In this document: positions 33,198 to 41,003 of the stretch, piece by piece | Layout: each line of letters opens with the position of its first letter | Position numbering within the stretch: position 1 is the stretch's first letter | Assembly (NCBI GenBank): GCA_013289855.1 | Contig: JABCZD010000013.1 | Coordinates: forward strand, 1 to 64,000 | DNA from: Acidobacteriota bacterium | GTDB taxonomy: Bacteria; Acidobacteriota; Terriglobia; Acidiferrales; UBA7541 | Direction: 5' to 3' | DNA: 64,000 nt | Made by a program: the position numbers and the translations under genes | Notes under the pieces: model-generated | Seen by the model: only the letters and a program-made list of their open reading frames with translations | The model's database searches: none | Told to the model about the DNA's origin: nothing

Positions 33198-34619
33198 TCA
33201 AGCGGGCCAAAACGGAAAAAGTGCATCCGGCGGTCGCGGTGTTTCTGGCACGTCTTCGTGGAAACCGGCAATCTTCATGCCGCGTTGCACCTCTTCGTTT
33301 TTCATAAACTGTTCCCAGACAAAACCGGTGCGCACGTTTTCCGCCATTAACAACGTAATGCCCACGTCGATGCCGATCACGTCGGGGCTGTACCAGTTGG
33401 TTAGCGGATTAAACGCATCCACGAAACCGTATTTGCGCCAGGCTTTTTCCCCAAATTTCCCCCGCACCGTACGCAACACGTGAATCGTTTCCTGCGGCAA
33501 AAATGGCAGCGAACCACCCGCGGCGCAAGGCACGATGCTGCCGTCTGGATGCCCCATGGGAGGAGGACCGCCCCAGATGGCGTAGCCATGTGGTGAGTCA
33601 GAGGCGGTGATGCCCCAAAGATCTTCGCTATAGTCTGGAAATTGGTTGGCTAAACTCAGGCACCACTGTTTGTGCACCCGTGTGGCGAGGATGGAGTTCG
33701 TAAAGTAGTTGGCGAAGTTGTCCCGTTTGCCGCGAAAATCAAACCACGCGTGCGAATATTGATGTGCGAAGAGCGGGGCATAAGCTCCGATAAAACGAAC
33801 GCCATAGAAATCGAACATCGGCCGGCCCCAGTCATTCCACACTTCGCTCGGCAGCGCATGCGTAGGCGAGCCCATTCCCAGCAGGTACAACATCATCAAT
33901 TCGCTGTAAGTGTCCCAGGACGCACCGAGGAACTGGTGTTCGGGAGTCCAGCCCATCGATGCCAGCTTTTCGCCACGCAAGAGCCACGCAAAATCAACAC
34001 GTTCATAAAGCTTTGTCGCGAGATCGCGGATCTCGTCATCGTCAAAGTAAGCCTTGCAGGCCAGCGCGCCGCAAAGAAAAATTGCAGTGTCGATGGAAGA
34101 AACTTCCGATGCCAGAACGCGTTCCCCAGTGCGCATATTCAGGAAATGGTAGAAGAAACCATGTTCATGAGGAATCTTGTCCCACGCAAAACGAAGTGTG
34201 GCACGGACCTGCTCGCGGATTTTTTGTGCGTCGGACCAACCGCGCTGGTTCGCAAGGCACAGCGTGGTCAGGCCGAACCCGGTAGCGGCGATGCTGGCCA
34301 CGTTGCGCGAATCGTTGCCTTCCGCGGAACTGCGGTCTTTGGTGAGTCCGGTCGCGGGATCGGACTGTTCAAAGAAGAATTGCGCGGAAGCTTTGGAGAT
34401 TTCTTCGAGCAGCGCATCGTCGTCGGGCGACAGCGGCCGCGTCGAAGTCGCGCCGAGAGACTGTACGGCGTCCTGGCTCGTGGAAAGTGGCGATTGGTAT
34501 GCGCTGAGCAGCGCCGGGTCCAGGAGAATTGCCCCGCCCAGGCCCGCGGCAGCCTGCAACAAGAACTGGCGTCGACCTTGCACGCCCGGCCCACAGCGGG
34601 GATTTTGGCGTCGCGCCAT
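33198..34619 (-). CDS. Tat-exported glycoamylase-domain protein, probable GH144-type endo-beta-1,2-glucanase
   Basis: 473 aa. The twin-arginine signal (GRRQFLLQAAAGLGGAILLD) is near the N-terminus. The catalytic (alpha/alpha)6 domain has FFFEQSDPATGLTKDR, ASIAATGFGL, FFYHFLNMRTGER, SEVSSIDTAIFLCGAL, SWDTYSELMMLYLLG, DNFANYFTNS, DLWGITASDSPHGY and FVDAFNP, the pattern of the glycoamylase domain family that includes characterised GH144 endo-beta-1,2-glucanases. It converges on the GH39 gene with 24 bp between stops. The pairing with an NdvB-like synthase supports beta-1,2-glucan as substrate. ATG 34619 is used rather than the TTG two codons upstream; the Shine-Dalgarno is weak. Other glycoamylase-domain proteins act on different beta-glucans, so specificity is inference. 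Confidence 0.85.
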   Translation of the reverse strand: MARRQNPRCGPGVQGRRQFLLQAAAGLGGAILLDPALLSAYQSPLSTSQDAVQSLGATSTRPLSPDDDALLEEISKASAQFFFEQSDPATGLTKDRSSAEGNDSRNVASIAATGFGLTTLCLANQRGWSDAQKIREQVRATLRFAWDKIPHEHGFFYHFLNMRTGERVLASEVSSIDTAIFLCGALACKAYFDDDEIRDLATKLYERVDFAWLLRGEKLASMGWTPEHQFLGASWDTYSELMMLYLLGMGSPTHALPSEVWNDWGRPMFDFYGVRFIGAYAPLFAHQYSHAWFDFRGKRDNFANYFTNSILATRVHKQWCLSLANQFPDYSEDLWGITASDSPHGYAIWGGPPPMGHPDGSIVPCAAGGSLPFLPQETIHVLRTVRGKFGEKAWRKYGFVDAFNPLTNWYSPDVIGIDVGITLLMAENVRTGFVWEQFMKNEEVQRGMKIAGFHEDVPETPRPPDALFPFWPA

Positions 34620-34937
34620 GTCCAAGATATTTTACCGCAGCGCGGATGGGAAACTGCCGGTGGCACGCGAAGCGGGACGAGATGAGCGGCAATGCGAACA
34701 ATTTCGATTCGCAACCCTCTAAGACTAACAACCGCGAATGGGCGGTCCCATACCCTAAATCCGGTACTGGCCAAAATACCTAGCTACAGCTCCGCCGTGA
34801 GGGTCGTGCATTATTTGCAGTATTCCGTCTCTTTCGGGCGACGTGCTCTTCTGCTTGTGCAAGCTAACGTACCAGCTCACGTAACCAGCTCGCGTAACCT
34901 CCGAGATAACAAATTCGGAGAATCCAAGGGAGGCGTT
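34620..34937. other. intergenic region upstream of csbD-like gene
   Basis: 318 bp, divergent promoters expected. It contains three near-identical tandem units of 12-13 bp at 34862-34899, listed separately, and the csbD ribosome binding site AAGGGAGG at 34926-34933. No gene seen. Confidence 0.4.
34862..34899. repeat. three tandem 12-13 bp units upstream of the csbD-like gene
   Basis: Units AGCTAACGTACC, AGCTCACGTAACC and AGCTCGCGTAACC follow one another without gaps, 39 bases ahead of the csbD-like start codon. They could be regulator binding sites or simple slippage. Confidence 0.55.
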
Positions 34938-35195
34938 ATGAACTGGGACCAGATCGAAGGCAAGTGGAAGCAGTCAGCAGGCAAAGTAAAAGAGAAGTGG
35001 GGAAAGCTGACTGACGACGACTTGACAGTCATCGCCGGTAAGAAGGATCAGTTGGTTGGCAAGATCCAGGAACGTTACGGCATCGCCAGAGACGCCGCGG
35101 AAAAACAGGTGGACGAGTTCACCCGTGCTTACAATGAATCCGACGTCAACTACGAGCGTGACGCGCGGAAGACGCGAGCCGCCGGAAACTCGTGA
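34938..35195 (+). CDS. CsbD-family stress protein
   Basis: 85 aa, highly charged and helical: MNWDQIEGKWKQSAGKVKEK, then KLTDDDLTVIAGKKDQLVGK and IQERYGIARDAAEKQVDEF. This is the canonical CsbD-like pattern. These small proteins are often among the most strongly induced general-stress products, but their biochemical function is unknown. The usual length is 60-70 aa; here about 20 polar residues extend the C-terminus. ATG 34938 follows AAGGGAGG with 4-base spacing. A terminator-like hairpin lies at 35251. Confidence 0.92.
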   Translation: MNWDQIEGKWKQSAGKVKEKWGKLTDDDLTVIAGKKDQLVGKIQERYGIARDAAEKQVDEFTRAYNESDVNYERDARKTRAAGNS

Positions 35196-35250
35196 TCACG
35201 ACCCATGTGGACCGTCGCCAGCGGGCGTTCCACCCATACGAAGAAGCGAA

Positions 35251-35283
35251 GGGGGGCTCCGTCGTCGCGAGCCTCTCTTTTTG
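35251..35283 (+). terminator. terminator after the csbD-like gene
   Basis: The stem GGGGGGCTC / GAGCCTCTC (G-C core with G-T pairs) encloses CGTCGTCGC and is followed by TTTTTG. It lies 56 bases after the CsbD stop. Confidence 0.7.
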
Positions 35284-35373
35284 TTTATGCCGGCAAGGCC
35301 GTGCTTGTACGCGAGCGACGATAATAATACTGGAGTCAGAAGATTTGGATTCCCCGTGAATCGCAGGTGCAGT

Positions 35374-36141
35374 GTGAAGATCTCAGGTCAAAGAGTTGCA
35401 CTCGTTCTAATCCTTCTGCTGGGAGCGTTGCGATGCAGTATTCCGGTGCATGCCAGCGATCCGCTCGTGACGCTCTCCGCCATGGAACTGAAATTTGGCA
35501 CGCAAGCGCTGGGCACCAGCAGCAGTCCGCAAATGGTGGTGCTCACCAACATTGGCCAAGCCGATCTTGCGATTACCAGTATCGGAATCACCGGTGAAAA
35601 CAGCAGTGACTTTCTGGAAACCAACAACTGCCCTATGCAGCCCGCAGTTTTGCCCGCCGGCGCAAGTTGTGCCATCCGATTAGTTTTTCATCCGCGAACG
35701 AGTGCCACGGAACTTACTGCCGCGTTGACCGTTTCCGACAACGCTTCGGGAAGTCCCCGCAACGTCGCCTTGCGCGGGTTGCCCTCAATTGCTGTACCAG
35801 GTATAACGTTGTCGCCCGTTAGCGTGAGTTTTGGCAGTCAAGCTATCGGTACGGCGTCCGTGCCGCACGCGATTCTGTTGACTAATTCCGGCAGCGCGAT
35901 ACTCAATATAAATTCGGCGATCAGTATTGCCGGTGCGGACGCTGGCGAGTTCCACATCGGAAAGTCCGCGAATGCGTGTCCAGAAGGGAGTGGCCAATTG
36001 CCTGCACGCGCAAGTTGTGAGATTACAGTCCTATTCACACCAACTTCAGCGGGCAGCAAAAGCGCCCAAGTGGTCATTGTGGACGACGCTGCGGGGAGCC
36101 CACATGTAGTCACCCTGAGCGGAACGGCGGTGACTCCGTAA
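35374..36141 (+). CDS. secreted protein with two choice-of-anchor D (ASH-like) domains
   Basis: About 255 aa. It has a signal peptide (QRVALVLILLLGALRCSIPV, cut near HASDP) and two similar Ig-like domains. The first (about 33-142) runs from LVTLSAMELKFGTQALGTSS to the end of PRNVALRG. The second (about 148-254) runs from ITLSPVSVSFGSQAIGTASV to HVVTLSGTAV. Each has the pair F-G-x-Q-A-(L/I)-G-T and a Cys pair, typical of choice-of-anchor D repeats found in acidobacterial surface proteins. GTG 35374 is chosen because AGGTG precedes it by six bases. A GTG at 35356 is an alternative; the long frame upstream overlaps csbD and is not credible. Probably an extracytoplasmic binding or structural protein. 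Confidence 0.7.
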   Translation: MKISGQRVALVLILLLGALRCSIPVHASDPLVTLSAMELKFGTQALGTSSSPQMVVLTNIGQADLAITSIGITGENSSDFLETNNCPMQPAVLPAGASCAIRLVFHPRTSATELTAALTVSDNASGSPRNVALRGLPSIAVPGITLSPVSVSFGSQAIGTASVPHAILLTNSGSAILNINSAISIAGADAGEFHIGKSANACPEGSGQLPARASCEITVLFTPTSAGSKSAQVVIVDDAAGSPHVVTLSGTAVTP

Positions 36142-36518
36142 TCTGCACGGCCTGATCCGCAATACTCAACTAGTTACCATATGTACAACAAAAATCGTTA
36201 CGTAAACTCTCTAGAATGAGCACTTCCGTATCATACTGAGCGCAAAGGACTTCAATTTCCTTCCGCTCAGTATGATACGAAATTCGAGGTCCAGCGCTAT
36301 CTACTCCAACAGGTTTTGCCGCTCCCGCTCGCCACTCGTCACTAGCGGCTCAGAATTACTTACAACGCAGTTTTGTCTTCGTAGTTTTTTCGCACCCTGT
36401 ACCAGTTCGCTGCTTCGCAACGTCCAACATTCCGTGGTTAAACCAGCTGGGGCGGAGCCTGCCACAATGGAGTGCAGTACTCGGCGTTGGACCTACGAAT
36501 CTTAAGTGAGGCTTCCAG
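36142..36518. other. 377-bp intergenic region with a long inverted repeat
   Basis: No gene. It contains the 16-bp perfect inverted repeat at 36227-36279. The rest shows no clear promoter or other repeat; GTGAGG just before 36519 is the ribosome binding site of the DUF5666 gene. Confidence 0.45.
36227..36279. repeat. 16-bp perfect inverted repeat with 21-base loop
   Basis: The left arm CGTATCATACTGAGCG (36227-36242) is the exact reverse complement of 36264-36279. Inside the loop, AAGGA and TCCTT can extend the stem. No T tract follows, so a simple terminator is unlikely. The loop sequence resembles that of the inverted repeat at 62461-62525. Confidence 0.8.
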
Positions 36519-37838
36519 ATGAGCAGCCTGGACTTGCGAAGTAAGCTTGGGAAATTCTCCAGAGGGTTTTCCGTTCTCGCCGCCGTAGCAGGTGCGTTGG
36601 CGATTGCCCAACCGATCTCTGCGGCGATGGTCCTGGCATCCCAAGCCCCCGCGCCCGCGTCTACTCAAGATGCTGGGCTGGTTCGCGCCGTGGGCACGGT
36701 AAAAGCGGTAACCGACAAGTCGGTGACCTTGGCGCCTGATTCCGGAAGTGAAATGACCATTCTGATTCAAGACGGAACGAAGATCGTGCGCGTCGCCCCG
36801 GGAGAGAAAGACATCAAGCAAGCGACTCCCATCGCGCTCAGCGATTTGCAGGTCGGCGACCGCATCCTGGTGCGAGGTAAGACCGATGCGGACGGAAAAT
36901 CGGTGGACGCCGCATCCGTAATCGCCATGGCCAAGACCGATGTGGCCGCCAAGCAGGCCAGCGATCGCGCGGAATGGCAAAAGCATGGCTTGGGAGGAAT
37001 CGTCAGCGCCGTGGATTCCGCCACTTCGACAATCACCATATCGGTGACCGTCGCGGGTGAAAAGAAAAATGTGGCGATTAATGTGAGTAAAGCCACCGTG
37101 TTGCGACGCTACGCTCCAGACTCCGTGAAATTCGACGATGCGAAATTGTCCAGCCTCGATAAAGTCCAGGTGGGAGACCAGTTGCGCGCGCGCGGCACGC
37201 GCAGCGCCGACGGCAGCGAGTTGACCGCCGATGAAGTTGTTTCCGGAACCTTCAGAAATATCGCTGGCACGGTTTCGTCGTTGGACGCCGCCGCCGGCAC
37301 TCTGGTGGTGCAGGACCTGACCACCAAGAAGCCCGTTACCGTGAAAGTTACTGCAGACTCGCAGGTCCGCAAGTTACCTCCGGCTGTGGCGCAACGCATC
37401 GCTGCACGCCTAAAGGGCGAGACTCCGAGCGCCGCTACCGGCGCCACGCCGTCTGGTGGCGGCGGGGCACCGTCGGCGCCCGCCGGAAACGTAGTGCAGG
37501 ACGCGCAAGGTGGCGTAAACTCCGCTGCGCCGAGCGCGGGAAATGGTGCAGGAAACGGCGCCGGGAACGGCTCCGGCGCGGGCCGGCCCGGCGGTCAAGG
37601 CGGCGGAGACTTGCAGCAACTTATTGGCAGAATGCCGGCCGCGAATCTCACTGATTTGCAAAAGGGCGACGCCGTCATGGTAGTTACCACCGAGGGCACG
37701 GAAGGCGGCGCCGTTACCGCGATCATCTTGCTCGCTGGGGTTGAACCCATCCTTCAGGGTTCGCCGAAAGGTGGGCAATCTATCCTTCAGCCGTGGAGCC
37801 TCGGAGGCGCACCCGGTGGCGACGCGGGAACGCCATAG
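36519..37838 (+). CDS. exported DUF5666-domain protein
   Basis: 439 aa. A signal-like hydrophobic N-terminus (FSVLAAVAGALAIAQPISAA) precedes repeated OB-like beta modules of the DUF5666 type: GTVKAVTDKSVTLAPDSGSE (about 59), IVSAVDSATSTITISVTVAG (about 161) and IAGTVSSLDAAAGTLVVQDL (about 246). Each is followed by a VGD-(R/Q)-(I/L) turn (LQVGDRILVRGKT, VQVGDQLRARGTR). A Gly/Ala/Asn-rich low-complexity segment (about 300-365) ends in a last beta module (LQKGDAVMVVTTEGTEGGAV). ATG 36519 has GTGAGG upstream. It is 58 bp from the following TonB receptor and probably co-transcribed. Such proteins are common next to acidobacterial receptors; function unknown. Confidence 0.78.
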   Translation: MSSLDLRSKLGKFSRGFSVLAAVAGALAIAQPISAAMVLASQAPAPASTQDAGLVRAVGTVKAVTDKSVTLAPDSGSEMTILIQDGTKIVRVAPGEKDIKQATPIALSDLQVGDRILVRGKTDADGKSVDAASVIAMAKTDVAAKQASDRAEWQKHGLGGIVSAVDSATSTITISVTVAGEKKNVAINVSKATVLRRYAPDSVKFDDAKLSSLDKVQVGDQLRARGTRSADGSELTADEVVSGTFRNIAGTVSSLDAAAGTLVVQDLTTKKPVTVKVTADSQVRKLPPAVAQRIAARLKGETPSAATGATPSGGGGAPSAPAGNVVQDAQGGVNSAAPSAGNGAGNGAGNGSGAGRPGGQGGGDLQQLIGRMPAANLTDLQKGDAVMVVTTEGTEGGAVTAIILLAGVEPILQGSPKGGQSILQPWSLGGAPGGDAGTP

Positions 37839-37896
37839 GAACTGCCGCCCCGCGCGCGGCAAATGAAATCGTCGACAATTTAATTTAGGAGAAGTA

Positions 37897-40869
37897 ATGA
37901 AAGCCCGGCTATTCCAAGCAATCCTGTTAATGATCGTGTCGTTGTTTGCCGGCTCGCTCGCCGCGCGAGGTGCTGCCGCCCAAGCGGCCACGGGAGGGTT
38001 GCGCGGGCAAGTGACCGACCCTTCGGGTGCGACGGTCGCTGGTGCCACCGTATTGCTCACCACGCCCGCAGGAGCGTCTCTCGACACCACCGCCGGCAAG
38101 GACGGATTCTACGAGTTCAAGAATCTGGCACCCGGAAAATATGTCGTCAAAGCCGTGGCCGACGGTTTCGCACAGTTCACGCAAGCCAACGTAATCATTT
38201 CCGCGGGACAGATACAAAAACTGAATATCCCGCTCACCATCGAAGTGCAGGAACAAAAAGTAGTTGTGAACGATTCCAGCACCACCGTGGACGTCAATCC
38301 CGCCAACAATGCGGGCGCGATTGTTATAAAGGGCAAAGATCTGGACGCACTGTCCGATGATCCGGATGAGTTTCAGTCCGAGCTGCAAGCTCTCGCGGGG
38401 CCGTCGGCGGGTCCCAATGGCGGGCAAATTTATATCGATGGGTTCACCGCCGGGCAGCTTCCGCCGAAATCTTCCATTCGCGAAATTCGCATCAACCAAA
38501 ATCCTTTTTCCGCGGAGTACGACAAACTGGGCTACGGCCGTATCGAAATTCTCACCAAGCCGGGCACGGATAACTGGCATGGTCAAGTGCAGGTAACTGG
38601 CACTTCGTCCGCTTTCAATTCGCGAGACCCGTTTCTCGGCGACGCCTCGCAGCCCGGCTACGACTCCGAGTTGTACAACGCGAGTCTCGGTGGCCCACTC
38701 GGCAAGAAGGCCTCGTTCTTTTTCAGCATTGACCGTCGCGAGCAGAACAATCTGAACATTATCAGCGCTACGGTGCTCGATCCCACCGACCCGTCCACGA
38801 CCATGCCTTTTTCCGGAGCCGTGCCTTTTCCGCAGACCCGCACTAATCTCGGCCCGCGCTTCGATTTCCAACTCACCCCTACCAATACGCTATCTGTCCG
38901 CTACCAGTATTTTCGTGACAATGAGCAAAATGAGGGCGTCGGTGGCTTTAATCTCGCAACCCAAGCGTTCAATGAACTGGAAACCGAGGACACTCTGCAG
39001 GTCGTTGACACGCAGGTACTTGGTCCGCGCACCATCAACGAAACGCGCTTTCAGTACATTCACGGCAACACCGGCCAGAATATCGTCGCCGCCGGCCTGC
39101 CTTTTACCATCGACAATCCCACGGTCAACGTGCAAGGCGCATTCATCGGCGGTCCCAACAACACTGGCAACCAATCCGACGTGCAAAATTCTTACGAGGT
39201 GCAGAATTTTACGGCCATCACCGCCGGAAACCACACCATCAAGTTTGGCGGCCGCGTCCGCGCTACGCAAGATGACAACAGTCTGACCAATAACTTCAAT
39301 GGCCAATTTACCTTCACCTCGCTGGACATCTACCAAAAGACCATTCAGTTGATGCAAGCTGGGGCGACTCCAGCGATGGTGATAGCGGCTGGATTTGGCG
39401 CCAGGCAATATTCGGTGATTACCGGCACGCCCTCGCTTACCGACACCTACTTCGATATCGAACCCTACGTGCAAGACGACTGGAAGTTTCGGCCGAACAT
39501 CACGTTGAGCTACGGCTTGCGTTATGAAGCACAAAGCAATCTCAGCGGTCAGCATGACTTCGCTCCCAGGCTCGGCGCAGCGTGGGGCGTGGGAGCGAAA
39601 GGGAAGAGGCCTGCCGTTGTTGTGCTTCGCGCGGGTTTCGGAATTTTCTACGATCGCTTTACGCAGACGCTCGTTGAACAGCAGGAACGCCTGAATGGAG
39701 TCCTGCAAACCCAAACCACCATTGTCAATCCAGCCTGCTTTCCCACGGCCAACGCCAACGGAGACTTCGGGCCGGCCACCTGCCTCTCGGCAGGCGGTAG
39801 CTCCAGCTCGCTTGGCACGCAGTATCAAAACAACCCCAATCTGACGACACCGTACACCATGCAGACGGGCGTCAGCGTCGAGCGGCAGTTAACCAAGTAC
39901 GCTAACCTCGCGGTCACCTATCTCAATTCTCGCGGCGTCCATCAATACGTCACTACCAATATCAACGCTCCGCTGCCGTGCACCGTTGTTGGATGCGATC
40001 CCGCCACGCAGCCACGCCCCAACCCCGCAGAAGGGGACATTTATCAGTATCAATCCGAAGGAATTTTTAAGCAGAATCAGCTGATCGTTAACAGCAGCGT
40101 CCGCATCGGCACTAAGCTTTCGCTCTTCGGCTACTACGTGCTCAACTACGCCGACGCCGACACTGCCGGCCCGAATACTTTCGCTTCTAACTCTTACGAT
40201 ATCTCGCAGGACTACGGCCGTACTCCATACGACATACGCAATCGCCTTTTCCTCGGCGGCACTATCGGCCTTCCGTACGCATTCCGTCTCAGCCCGTTTG
40301 TCATCGCCAGTTCCGGCATTCCGTACAACATCACGACCGGTGAGGATAATAATAACGATTCGATCTTCAACGACCGGCCCGCGTTTGGCACTGGTTGTGG
40401 CCCTGGTGCGCCGTCCAACCTGGTGTCGACCAGGCTGGGCTGTTTCAATATCATGCCGGAGCCGGGAGACATCCTCGTCCCGTACGATTACGGCACCAGC
40501 CCCGGACGATTCACCTTCAACCTCCGCGTCAGCAAGTCTTTTGGTTTTGGTGCCAAGAAGGAAAGCGCCGCGAATGCGGGCTTGGGCGGACCAAGCGGCG
40601 GCACCTTCGGTCGCGGTCCTGGAGGCGGAGGTGGCCGTGGCGGAGGTCCGGGCGGCGGAGGTTTCGGTCCCGGCAATCCCACGAACCGCAAATATGGTCT
40701 GACGTTCAGCGTTTCGGCGCAAAATCTTTTCAACAACGTGAACGTGGCCACGCCCGTTGGCATCGTCACTTCGCCGATTTTCAGCTACGCTAACGGATTG
40801 GCTGGGCGGCCTTATTCGACCACCACGGCCAACCGCCGCTTTGATCTCCAAATGCTCTTCAGCTTTTAG
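37897..40869 (+). CDS. TonB-dependent receptor-like protein with carboxypeptidase-regulatory-like domain
   Basis: 990 aa outer-membrane protein. Signal peptide (LFQAILLMIVSLFAGSLAAR, cut near AAAQA), then a carboxypeptidase-regulatory-like domain (about 32-120: GGLRGQVTDPSGATVAGATV to GFAQFTQANVII). A plug-like part (about 150-230: QIYIDGFTAGQLPPKSSIRE, GYGRIEILTKPGTDNWHGQV) and a beta-barrel follow. Near residues 895-930 a glycine-rich insertion (GRGPGGGGGRGGGPGGGGFG) interrupts the barrel before the last strands. The end LQMLFSF is the terminal aromatic strand. ATG 37897 follows TAGGAGA with 6-base spacing. It is preceded by a DUF5666 gene and followed by a SpdH-like flavoenzyme. The glycine-rich loop is likely extracellular; ligand unknown. 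Confidence 0.88.
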   Translation: MKARLFQAILLMIVSLFAGSLAARGAAAQAATGGLRGQVTDPSGATVAGATVLLTTPAGASLDTTAGKDGFYEFKNLAPGKYVVKAVADGFAQFTQANVIISAGQIQKLNIPLTIEVQEQKVVVNDSSTTVDVNPANNAGAIVIKGKDLDALSDDPDEFQSELQALAGPSAGPNGGQIYIDGFTAGQLPPKSSIREIRINQNPFSAEYDKLGYGRIEILTKPGTDNWHGQVQVTGTSSAFNSRDPFLGDASQPGYDSELYNASLGGPLGKKASFFFSIDRREQNNLNIISATVLDPTDPSTTMPFSGAVPFPQTRTNLGPRFDFQLTPTNTLSVRYQYFRDNEQNEGVGGFNLATQAFNELETEDTLQVVDTQVLGPRTINETRFQYIHGNTGQNIVAAGLPFTIDNPTVNVQGAFIGGPNNTGNQSDVQNSYEVQNFTAITAGNHTIKFGGRVRATQDDNSLTNNFNGQFTFTSLDIYQKTIQLMQAGATPAMVIAAGFGARQYSVITGTPSLTDTYFDIEPYVQDDWKFRPNITLSYGLRYEAQSNLSGQHDFAPRLGAAWGVGAKGKRPAVVVLRAGFGIFYDRFTQTLVEQQERLNGVLQTQTTIVNPACFPTANANGDFGPATCLSAGGSSSSLGTQYQNNPNLTTPYTMQTGVSVERQLTKYANLAVTYLNSRGVHQYVTTNINAPLPCTVVGCDPATQPRPNPAEGDIYQYQSEGIFKQNQLIVNSSVRIGTKLSLFGYYVLNYADADTAGPNTFASNSYDISQDYGRTPYDIRNRLFLGGTIGLPYAFRLSPFVIASSGIPYNITTGEDNNNDSIFNDRPAFGTGCGPGAPSNLVSTRLGCFNIMPEPGDILVPYDYGTSPGRFTFNLRVSKSFGFGAKKESAANAGLGGPSGGTFGRGPGGGGGRGGGPGGGGFGPGNPTNRKYGLTFSVSAQNLFNNVNVATPVGIVTSPIFSYANGLAGRPYSTTTANRRFDLQMLFSF

Positions 40870-41003
40870 AGTTAGGACCCAGAACGCGCGTTGATAGCGG
40901 CGAGCGACGGTGCAGGCACACCCTTCCTCGTTCGCGTCGCGTACGTTAAGCTCATTTCCACGTTTGTAGACGCACGGCATCGACAAATAGCGAGGCTCGC
41001 GAG

